The translations under genes and the position numbers were made by a program. The notes beneath the pieces are model-generated. The model made no database searches, was not told the DNA's origin, and worked only from the letters and a program-made list of their open reading frames with translations. 10,852 bases of DNA, from positions 1-10,852 of the forward strand of contig JAGUUF010000337.1 in the NCBI GenBank assembly GCA_020063545.1, in the 5' to 3' direction. Below are positions 1 through 6,139 of the stretch, piece by piece. This DNA is from Cytophagales bacterium. Lineage in GTDB: Bacteria > Bacteroidota > Bacteroidia > Cytophagales > Cyclobacteriaceae. Numbering within the stretch: the stretch's first letter is position 1; every line of letters begins with the position of its first letter.

Positions 1-788
1 AAAGTGAATTGCTTGGGCTTGTCCCGACTTTACGAGGAACAGTAGGATATGATTTACTTGCGTTCTCTTTTATTCGGCTTAAAAGACGAGCGGGCAGTTT
101 TGGTTTGAATGAACTTATTGATGCAATGCGGGAAGATGCCCCGACATTGGAGGTGAAATCCAATTCACTTCAAATTGGAGTAATGCGAACGCAATCATCA
201 ATTGAAAGACATAAATTTTTGGGAGACCAAACAAATTGGGTTGATTTAATAAAAAAGCATCCCATAATAAATATTGATTGCGGCAATCTTGACCAGCATC
301 AACTACAATTAATTGTTGGTGCAACTTTGCGTGAGTTACAAAATCTGAGAAAGACAGGAAAGATTCCGCCTTACATTGCTGTGCTAGATGAAGCACATTT
401 GCTTGTGCCTGCGGGTGACGATACACCTTGCAAACAGGTAATTCGAGAGAATGTGCGCATAGGACGACACTACGGAATTTGCATGATGCTTATTACACAA
501 AGTCCCGTTGATATTGATGTGAAAACAATTCGTCAGTGCAACACAAGATTGATTTTCGCACTTGAACCCGACCAACTTGAAGCTATCAGAGGAGTAAAAG
601 CCGATGCCTCGGAAGATACACTTAACAGATTGCCGAAAATGCCAGTGGGAACCTGCCTCTTGTCTGGAACTTATGAGACAATCAAACATGCGATTCCAAT
701 TCAGATTCGTTCAGATAGAAAAACTGAATCAGGGGGGAGGACACCCGATATCTTTAACGAAATGAAAACGCAATGGCAGAAAAAGTAA
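1..788 (+). CDS. herA: HerA-type ATP-dependent DNA translocase, C-terminal part (5' end outside window)
   Basis: This is the C-terminal part of a HerA/FtsK-superfamily hexameric ATPase, which pumps duplex DNA and normally partners a NurA nuclease. The frame is open to the window edge (first full codon at position 3), so the TTG at 9 is not taken as a start; the Walker A region must lie upstream. Counting from that TTG, Walker B is IAVLDEAH at residues 123-130 (Asp127, Glu128). It is followed by a basic RIGRHYG stretch, the ITQSP sensor motif at 162-166, and a QCNTRLIF strand, the order seen in HerA C-terminal ATPase domains. It ends with a short polar tail overlapping the next gene by 16 bp, so the two are probably translationally coupled. 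Base use is AT-rich, as in the next two genes and unlike the right part of the window. The HerA-type call is strong from motif order; a defence role is inferred from neighbours. Confidence 0.85.
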   Translation, partial: SELLGLVPTLRGTVGYDLLAFSFIRLKRRAGSFGLNELIDAMREDAPTLEVKSNSLQIGVMRTQSSIERHKFLGDQTNWVDLIKKHPIINIDCGNLDQHQLQLIVGATLRELQNLRKTGKIPPYIAVLDEAHLLVPAGDDTPCKQVIRENVRIGRHYGICMMLITQSPVDIDVKTIRQCNTRLIFALEPDQLEAIRGVKADASEDTLNRLPKMPVGTCLLSGTYETIKHAIPIQIRSDRKTESGGRTPDIFNEMKTQWQKK

Positions 789-2380
789 ACTTTGAAGAAT
801 TAAGTTTTGACGAAAAACTTTCGCGGCTTGAAGCGGAAACGAGAGTTGACCCTATAATTACCAAGACCGCAGACTTTCTTTTTCGTGCAAGTTTATTTGA
901 CCAAGAACGAACTGTTCTGCAAGATGCAACTAAAAGATTACTCAAAGAGAACCCAAGGGACCTTTACTTCGCTTTTCTCAAAGATTGTATTGAAGCATTA
1001 AAAAATACTGACAAGTCGCAGCAATATCGTTTTCTGAAATACATTGAAGGCGTTGCAATTGCAGGATTAGGGATTTGGCAGGAAGATTTAGGAATTACCA
1101 ATGCAGGACAAGATAATATCAAAGTTACCAGCCAGCCAAACTGGACTGCAATCAAAGAGCATATTGATGAAACAGTGTTTGGAAATTATTTTTTTGAAGA
1201 AATTGCCGTTCCTCCTGACACCCATCTTTGGGGAGCAGAGTTTCCTTTACGCATGAGTTCATGTGATGCAAGTCAGCATCGTTTCAAGTTGAAAGTTCCG
1301 TTCAGAAAAACAATTGCTTCTCCTGTTGTTGTAAATAATTCAGGTGGAACAATCAAATCAAAAATTGAAGGCGAATCGCAGTGGCGACATATTGCAGTTC
1401 CGAAGGACACAAGTGATTATGAGAATTGGGTAATCATAGGTCCTGATGATTATGCCGAAATGGAAGAAGGCGATTATGAATGGGCAACAAAATCGTCAAT
1501 GGATGTCGGGCAGTTTTTCATTGAAGAAACTTTCATCTTCAAACATGGAGGGATGACACAGAAGCCGGATGTGCATTTCCGTGACGGCAGAATTTTCCCA
1601 CAGGACAAGTTGATGAATTGCACATTGACTAATCGCCACGGTTCCCTGACAAGAGAAGCAATGTATCGCATGGCGACAACTTGCAGAACAGCAAACGAAT
1701 TGAAAATTCTTTATGCGGGAGTAGCAAAACAAGTTGAGTTGAAAGTTTACAGCACCATAATCAATTGGTATATTATTCGGCAAATGGGCATCGATAGAAA
1801 GAAATGGAATCCGACAGGTCACATTGTGTCTGATTCCGAAATGATACGCCATATGCTCTATTTGCCTGAGTTCAATGCATCCTTATTCAACAAAATCTTA
1901 ATCACTTGTCCAATCAAAAGGAGATTTCACACAGCTTCTAATTTGAATAGGCGAACAAAGAATCAAGTTGAAAATGATTTGAACCGATTGACAAATATCT
2001 ATCACACAAGAGATTTGAGTGCAAGAGAAATTGTGAATGAAGCATTAAGGGTTGATGTGATGATGTTCTTTGCAGGTCATTCAACAACAGATGAAATGTA
2101 TTTCCCTCGATATGAGTTTTTGGTTAATCAAAACAACACCAAAGACCTTTACAAAACAATTCACAAAATTCTTTCGGCATTACGCCTTGCTTCATTTGAT
2201 ATTGACGAAGACCATCTGCGAGGACTTGAAGAACCAATTAAGACACTTGTGCCTGCCCCCCTTTTGGTTGCACACGATATCAGCAAAAAGATGGGAGAAG
2301 AACTTTCAGCAAATTTTGCACAAAGAACTATTCAAGAATTTATCAAAAGATTAAAAGAAAATGGTGGACTTAAATCCTGA
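773..2380 (+). CDS. nurA: NurA-like nuclease domain protein, partner of the HerA translocase
   Basis: A 535-residue protein that I read as a divergent NurA nuclease; NurA works with HerA to resect or degrade DNA in a metal-dependent way. Visible NurA-like signatures are an Asp-containing strand SSCDASQH at 162-169 (Asp165, candidate first metal ligand), acidic Glu250-252, RDGRIFP at 270-276 (Asp271, second Asp motif), GVAKQVE at 316-322, a PRYEF segment at 445-449, and PAPLLVAHD at 494-502 with a candidate conserved His501. Residues 1-150 form a mostly helical extension that I do not recognise. The protein is longer than the usual NurA of about 330-450 residues. The start at 773 lies inside the end of herA, and the stop overlaps the methyltransferase start by 20 bp. 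Genomic pairing with HerA supports the call more than any single motif. It could also be an uncharacterised nuclease family with the same fold. Confidence 0.72.
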   Translation: MAEKVNFEELSFDEKLSRLEAETRVDPIITKTADFLFRASLFDQERTVLQDATKRLLKENPRDLYFAFLKDCIEALKNTDKSQQYRFLKYIEGVAIAGLGIWQEDLGITNAGQDNIKVTSQPNWTAIKEHIDETVFGNYFFEEIAVPPDTHLWGAEFPLRMSSCDASQHRFKLKVPFRKTIASPVVVNNSGGTIKSKIEGESQWRHIAVPKDTSDYENWVIIGPDDYAEMEEGDYEWATKSSMDVGQFFIEETFIFKHGGMTQKPDVHFRDGRIFPQDKLMNCTLTNRHGSLTREAMYRMATTCRTANELKILYAGVAKQVELKVYSTIINWYIIRQMGIDRKKWNPTGHIVSDSEMIRHMLYLPEFNASLFNKILITCPIKRRFHTASNLNRRTKNQVENDLNRLTNIYHTRDLSAREIVNEALRVDVMMFFAGHSTTDEMYFPRYEFLVNQNNTKDLYKTIHKILSALRLASFDIDEDHLRGLEEPIKTLVPAPLLVAHDISKKMGEELSANFAQRTIQEFIKRLKENGGLKS

Positions 2381-3413
2381 AATAAAATTTCCAACAACAC
2401 GATATTCAGGTAGCAAGAGGAGATTTCTATCATGGATTTGGGAGAATATTTCTGATATAAAATTTGATTCGGCACTTGATGTTTTCGGAGGAACCGCTTC
2501 GGTAAGCTTGTTGTTCAAACAAAAAGGTAAGAGAGTTCATTACAACGACATTCTTAGTTTCAATCAGATTATCGGAACTGCGCTCATAGAAAATTCAAAA
2601 ACAACTGTTACAGAGTGTGATTTAGAAATAGTTTTCAAGTCTCAGCCAGTAAGCAGGAAGAAAACTATTCAAAAGCTTTACTCCGACACTTTCTACTTGA
2701 AAGAAGAAAATATTTGGCTTGACAACTTTATTCAGAAAGTTGCAACTGTTGATGACAAATTCAAGCGTGCCATAATTCTTTCCTCATTGTTTCAGGCATG
2801 TTTATCAAAACGACCTTTCAATTTATTTCATAGAGCAAATCTGAACTTGCGAATAAATAATGTGAAAAGAAGTTTTGGCAACAAAACAACATGGGAAAAA
2901 CCATTTGAAGAATTAATAAAGAAATTTGTTGCTGAATACAATCAAGCAGTATTTAACAATGGAAGGAAAAACAAAGTTGTTGGTGGATACGATGCCTTGT
3001 ATTGCCCCAATGGTGTTGACCTTGTTTACCTTGACCCGCCCTACTTCTCGAATAGCCAATCAACAGGTTTAAACTACCTTGATTACTACAACTTTCTCGA
3101 AGGTATCGCCAATTACAACAAATGGACGGAGCTGGTAATTGACACTGAAATGAATGTTCCTAAACTCAAGGAAAAAAAAGGGATCCAACATTTTACAAGC
3201 AAGGAACAGATAATAAATTCTGTTGAAAAGTTGATTGAAAGATTTCAAAACAACATTATCGTGATGTCATATTTGGACGAGGGCATCCCTGACAAACATA
3301 CAATCAAAAATATTTTCAAAAAGTATGGCAAGAAAGTAACTGTAAAAGAGAAGCAACACAAATATGCATTAAGCAAGAATCCTAAAAATGAACTTTTATT
3401 TATAGCGAAATAA
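2361..3413 (+). CDS. D12-class adenine-specific DNA methyltransferase of the HerA-NurA module
   Basis: A 350-residue N6-adenine DNA methyltransferase of the alpha (D12/Dam-like) order. SAM-binding motif X is RYSGSKRRF at 14-22, motif I is DVFGGTASVS at 40-49, and catalytic motif IV is LDPPY at 224-228 (Asp225 to Tyr228). The region between motifs I and IV, about 50-215, would hold the target recognition domain; its sequence does not match the GATC-type NRTC-YNGLYRVN signature of the second methyltransferase in this window, so the target site is unknown. It overlaps the NurA-like gene by 20 bp, and with herA forms a three-gene run that is almost certainly one transcript. In this context it most likely marks self DNA so that the translocase-nuclease pair spares it; that is inference. 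AT-rich codon use matches its partners. The C-terminal 70 residues are Lys-rich. Confidence 0.88.
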   Translation: MVDLNPEIKFPTTRYSGSKRRFLSWIWENISDIKFDSALDVFGGTASVSLLFKQKGKRVHYNDILSFNQIIGTALIENSKTTVTECDLEIVFKSQPVSRKKTIQKLYSDTFYLKEENIWLDNFIQKVATVDDKFKRAIILSSLFQACLSKRPFNLFHRANLNLRINNVKRSFGNKTTWEKPFEELIKKFVAEYNQAVFNNGRKNKVVGGYDALYCPNGVDLVYLDPPYFSNSQSTGLNYLDYYNFLEGIANYNKWTELVIDTEMNVPKLKEKKGIQHFTSKEQIINSVEKLIERFQNNIIVMSYLDEGIPDKHTIKNIFKKYGKKVTVKEKQHKYALSKNPKNELLFIAK

Positions 3414-3419
3414 CCAACC

Positions 3420-4760
3420 ATGAAACACATCCTTCCCTTCTTAAGTGTCATCCTTGTACTCCATGCCGGCTTTACCGCCCGCGCCCAGGGCCGCACGGTT
3501 TCATCCGATACGGAGTGGCGCAAACACCAGGTGGTGCTCGCCAACACCATCGAAGCCGAATACATCATCCGCGTGGGCGATGCCGACAACCTGAATTTCG
3601 GCTGGCCCGATGATTTCGATCCGTTTTGCGGGCGCATGACACAGGCCCACCCCTACCCGTGGGATCCTGACCCAGCTGATCTCCCAGGATTTGATCGCAT
3701 CCTGCTGTCATCAACCTACAGGCCGGGCAAACCTGCACCCTGCGGTGGTGACGGGTACAGCGAAGCCTATGATGCCGCAACATCCAAACCGGTAAGCTGG
3801 AAAATTCCGACAACCGTGCTCAGGGGTGTCGCCATCCAAAATGCCTACCTGCAACTTTTTATGGACGACTTTCAGCCGCTTACCTTCTGTTCGAAATTTC
3901 AACTGCTTATCAACGGTAAACGGTTTATTGAAGGCGAACGCGTACTCAATGCCATTGACCAAACCGGGCCTGTAGGTAAACTCGTTTCCATTCCGCTCAA
4001 TGAGGAATACTTTGGCATCCTCAATACCGGTGAGGGCATTACGCTGCTCATTGATGAAGCTACCGGCAGTGCCGATGGTTTTGCGGTTGACTTTGTGCGG
4101 CTGCTGGTTAACCGCAGGCGCGAAAACGCCTGCAAAGGAACCATCCGCGGCCGCGTACTGGTAAAAGACAACGAAACACCCATTGCCGGTGCGCAGGTGT
4201 TTACGGCTGATAAACTAACCACAAAAACAAACACACAAGGCGAATTTGTGCTGCGCGATGTACCCACCGGCTTTGAAGTAATCAGTGCGGCAGCAACCGG
4301 GTATGCCGATGGAAACGGGGCAGCCGACATCGGGGAGGGTGAGGATAACCCGGAAGTGATCATTTACCTGGAAAAAGGAAAAACCGCGCAGTTTAACAAC
4401 AAGCAGGTAAACGTTGGCGAAGCCATAACCCTGAACAACATCCTGTTCGACCAGGGTAAGGCCGAGATCAAGGCCGAATCACTACCGGAATTGGATAAGG
4501 TAGTGGCCTTTATGAAAGCCAACCCCACCGTTCAAATCGAACTGTCGGGCCACACCTCCTCCGAAGGTGAACGTGCCTACAACAAGTCGCTTTCGTACCA
4601 GCGCGTACGGGCATGCAAAGAATACATTGTAAAGGCCGGTATTGCCGAAGACCGCCTGGTAGCGGTGGGCTATGGCCCCGACAGGCCGGTGGCCGGCAAT
4701 GATACCCCGGCAGGCAGGGCCCTGAACCGAAGGGTGGAGATGCGGATAACGCGCTTGTGA
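3420..4760 (+). CDS. Secreted OmpA-family protein with carboxypeptidase-regulatory-like domain
   Basis: A 446-residue exported protein expected to sit in the periplasm or at the outer membrane and touch peptidoglycan. Residues 1-22 are a signal peptide (Lys, hydrophobic core, cleavage predicted after ARA, no lipobox Cys). Residues about 35-232 form a Trp/Cys-containing, probably beta-sandwich domain that I cannot name. Residues 239-317 are a carboxypeptidase-regulatory-like beta domain (GTIRGRVLVKD, PIAGAQVF, GEFVLRDVPTG). Residues 335-446 are the OmpA C-terminal domain, with ILFDQGKAEI, SGHTSSEG, YNKSLSYQRVRA and NRRVE. The usual Asp of the GHTD peptidoglycan motif is Ser380 here. The gene starts only 6 bp after the methyltransferase stop, and its GC content and codon use are clearly higher than upstream. 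Its own promoter is therefore not obvious: it may be read through from the defence operon or use a promoter inside the methyltransferase end. Confidence 0.85.
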   Translation: MKHILPFLSVILVLHAGFTARAQGRTVSSDTEWRKHQVVLANTIEAEYIIRVGDADNLNFGWPDDFDPFCGRMTQAHPYPWDPDPADLPGFDRILLSSTYRPGKPAPCGGDGYSEAYDAATSKPVSWKIPTTVLRGVAIQNAYLQLFMDDFQPLTFCSKFQLLINGKRFIEGERVLNAIDQTGPVGKLVSIPLNEEYFGILNTGEGITLLIDEATGSADGFAVDFVRLLVNRRRENACKGTIRGRVLVKDNETPIAGAQVFTADKLTTKTNTQGEFVLRDVPTGFEVISAAATGYADGNGAADIGEGEDNPEVIIYLEKGKTAQFNNKQVNVGEAITLNNILFDQGKAEIKAESLPELDKVVAFMKANPTVQIELSGHTSSEGERAYNKSLSYQRVRACKEYIVKAGIAEDRLVAVGYGPDRPVAGNDTPAGRALNRRVEMRITRL

Positions 4761-4769
4761 TACCTTGCG

Positions 4770-4862
4770 CTATTGATCCATTTTAATAGTCAACACATCC
4801 ACCAAATCCCGGGCATACGGTACCGGCACCGGTATAAGGGCGAAGGTTAAATAACAAATCCG
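4770..4862 (-). pseudogene. Possible C-terminal remnant of a lost minus-strand gene (convergent with ompA-family gene)
   Basis: Reading the minus strand, about 30 codons run open and end at a TAG whose complement is 4770-4772. The peptide ends in PYARDLVDVLTIKMDQ, which has the look of a real protein tail, and the stop lies 10 bp beyond the stop of the OmpA-family gene, normal spacing for convergent genes. There is an in-frame stop at 4863-4865 just upstream, where the AT-rich fic leader begins. I do not recognise the family. A 30-codon open stretch can arise by chance, so this is tentative. Confidence 0.3.
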
Positions 4863-4871
4863 TTATTTAAC
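4846..4871. repeat. Perfect 10-bp inverted repeat upstream of fic (possible operator)
   Basis: GTTAAATAAC at 4846-4855 and its exact reverse complement GTTATTTAAC at 4862-4871 are separated by 6 bp. The start of fic is 51 bp downstream. An 8-bp palindrome, AGTGCACT, follows at 4875-4882. The arms are AT-rich and lack a trailing U-run, so a terminator is unlikely. A binding site for a dimeric regulator, perhaps the winged-helix end of the Fic protein itself, is a plausible but unproven reading. Confidence 0.6.
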
Positions 4872-4921
4872 TTTAGTGCACTTAAACTTAAATAAGAAAT
4901 ATTTTAATTAATTTTACCCTA

Positions 4922-6061
4922 ATGATGGTTATTGACAACTATTCATCCGGCTTCCTCCGGCAGGTAATTGATTATAAGGCGTTTATACCAGAAGCCATCA
5001 ACACGGTGTGGTCTTGGACCGACCGTGAACTGACCCGCCTGGCGGAGAAATCGGCCATTGCCATCGGTCAACTGGATGCCTACTCCCACCAGGTACCGAA
5101 CATCGACCACTTCATTCGCATGTACGTGGCCAAGGAGGCAACTGTATCCAGCCGAATCGAGGGTACCCAAACCAACATGGAAGAAGCCATGTTAAATGAA
5201 ACCGATATACATCCGGAAAGACGAGATGACTGGAAAGAAGTAAATAATTACATCCGCGCACTTAACAGTGCCATTGTATCCCTGCCGGCATTACCCATTT
5301 CTTCCCGCTTGCTTAAACACGCCCATGCAACCCTGCTCAGCGGTGTGCGGGGTAAACATAAATTGCCGGGTGAATTCCGCAGAAGCCAGAACTGGATAGG
5401 CGGCTCGTCCATTAAAACTGCAGTATTCATACCTCCTCCTCACGAAGAAGTAGAATCACTCATGGGTGATTTGGAGAATTTTATACACAATGAGGATACA
5501 GGTCTCACCAATCTTATGAAAATTGCCATTGCCCATTATCAGTTCGAAACCATTCACCCCTTCCTGGATGGCAATGGTCGCATCGGCCGGTTGCTGATAA
5601 CTTTATTTATGGTAGAAAAAGGCATTTTGCAAAAACCTGTTCTTTATCTTTCAGACTTTTTCGAAAAAAACAAATCGTATTACTACGACTTGCTCACCCG
5701 TATTCGCACGCATAACGATCTGTTGGGCTGGGTAAAATTCTTTCTTGAAGGTATATTGGAAACCTCCTCCAGCGCTTCACAGGCATTGAAAGATCTTCTC
5801 GTTTTGAAACGTGATTGTGAGGAGAAAAGAATTTATCGCTTGGGAAAAAAAGTAAACACTGCAAAGTTATTTTTAGATTACCTGTATCAGCAGCCCATTG
5901 TGGATGTAGAAAAAGTAGCGCACATTACAGGTTTATCGCTGGTATCGTCTTACAAATTGCTTGAAGATTTTATGCGGCTCGGCATTTTAAAAGAAATGAC
6001 CGGAGCCAAACGAAATCGCCTGTTTGCTTTTGAAGAATACTTCACCATATTCAAACGCTAA
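4922..6061 (+). CDS. Fic-family protein, class II self-inhibited, with C-terminal winged helix (probable AMP transferase)
   Basis: A 379-residue Fic protein. Fic enzymes usually move AMP from ATP to a hydroxyl side chain of a target protein. The inhibitory helix motif SxxxE(G/N) is present as SSRIEG at 76-81, so this is class II, where the inhibitor is in the N-terminal part of the same chain. A Fic_N-like region covers about 1-100, the flap region EFRRSQNWIGG about 151-161, and the active-site loop is complete: HPFLDGNGRIGR at 212-223, with catalytic His212. The C-terminal part (about 305-379) looks like a winged helix (VEKVAHITGLSLVSSYKLLEDF, MRLGILKEM). Two ATGs in tandem start the gene at 4922 and 4925; either may be used. 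No separate antitoxin gene is visible. The stand-alone position behind an inverted repeat suggests autoregulation. The target protein cannot be told from sequence. Confidence 0.92.
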   Translation: MMVIDNYSSGFLRQVIDYKAFIPEAINTVWSWTDRELTRLAEKSAIAIGQLDAYSHQVPNIDHFIRMYVAKEATVSSRIEGTQTNMEEAMLNETDIHPERRDDWKEVNNYIRALNSAIVSLPALPISSRLLKHAHATLLSGVRGKHKLPGEFRRSQNWIGGSSIKTAVFIPPPHEEVESLMGDLENFIHNEDTGLTNLMKIAIAHYQFETIHPFLDGNGRIGRLLITLFMVEKGILQKPVLYLSDFFEKNKSYYYDLLTRIRTHNDLLGWVKFFLEGILETSSSASQALKDLLVLKRDCEEKRIYRLGKKVNTAKLFLDYLYQQPIVDVEKVAHITGLSLVSSYKLLEDFMRLGILKEMTGAKRNRLFAFEEYFTIFKR

Positions 6062-6139
6062 TTGTTGAATACTTCAGGCCACTTACGGTAATCCTTGGTT
6101 GCTAACAGCCGGTAAACCTGATTACCTTTATGCCACCGA
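6058..6139 (-). pseudogene. Possible C-terminal remnant of a second minus-strand gene between fic and the restriction-modification pair
   Basis: On the minus strand, a frame ending at a TAG (complement 6058-6060, overlapping the fic stop) reads open through the whole gap and into the first codons of the methyltransferase. Its last residues are YRLLATKDYRKWPEVFNN, which looks like a natural protein end. There is no start codon or upstream coding body, so if real it is a leftover 3' end of a gene that was replaced. I do not recognise the family. Chance cannot be excluded for about 27 codons. Confidence 0.28.
6099..6130 (+). promoter_or_regulatory. Candidate Bacteroidota-type promoter of the restriction-modification pair
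   Basis: TACCTTTA at 6123-6130 matches the Bacteroidota -7 consensus TAnnTTTG except for the last base. A TTG at 6099-6101 lies 21 bp upstream, a workable distance for the -33 TTTG element. Transcription would begin only a few bases before the ATG at 6140, giving a very short leader. Inverted arms GGTAATC (6087-6093) and GATTACC (6120-6126) overlap it and could be a regulatory site. The match is modest and unproven. Confidence 0.3.

Noticed and set aside
9..11. TTG as the start codon of the HerA-type gene
   Set aside because: The frame is open to the left edge and the encoded part lacks the Walker A region, so the gene begins outside the window.
1496..1852. 118-residue minus-strand open frame inside the NurA-like gene
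   Set aside because: Lies fully within a plus-strand gene with better support; its composition (Cys, His and Phe-rich) is typical of an antisense shadow.
1..2380. Sir2-HerA or DUF4297-HerA defence system
   Set aside because: The partner protein shows NurA-like Asp motifs and none of the Sir2 NAD-binding motifs, and no DUF4297-like PD-(D/E)XK domain was recognised.
3245..3637. 130-residue minus-strand open frame across the methyltransferase/OmpA junction
   Set aside because: It spans two real genes of different composition on the other strand and has no recognisable motif.
4821..4834. TACCGG-CA-CCGGTA near-palindrome as a terminator after the OmpA-family gene
   Set aside because: A 2-bp loop is too short and no T-run follows; the repeat is more simply explained by a Pro-Val-Pro-Val run in the minus-strand remnant frame.
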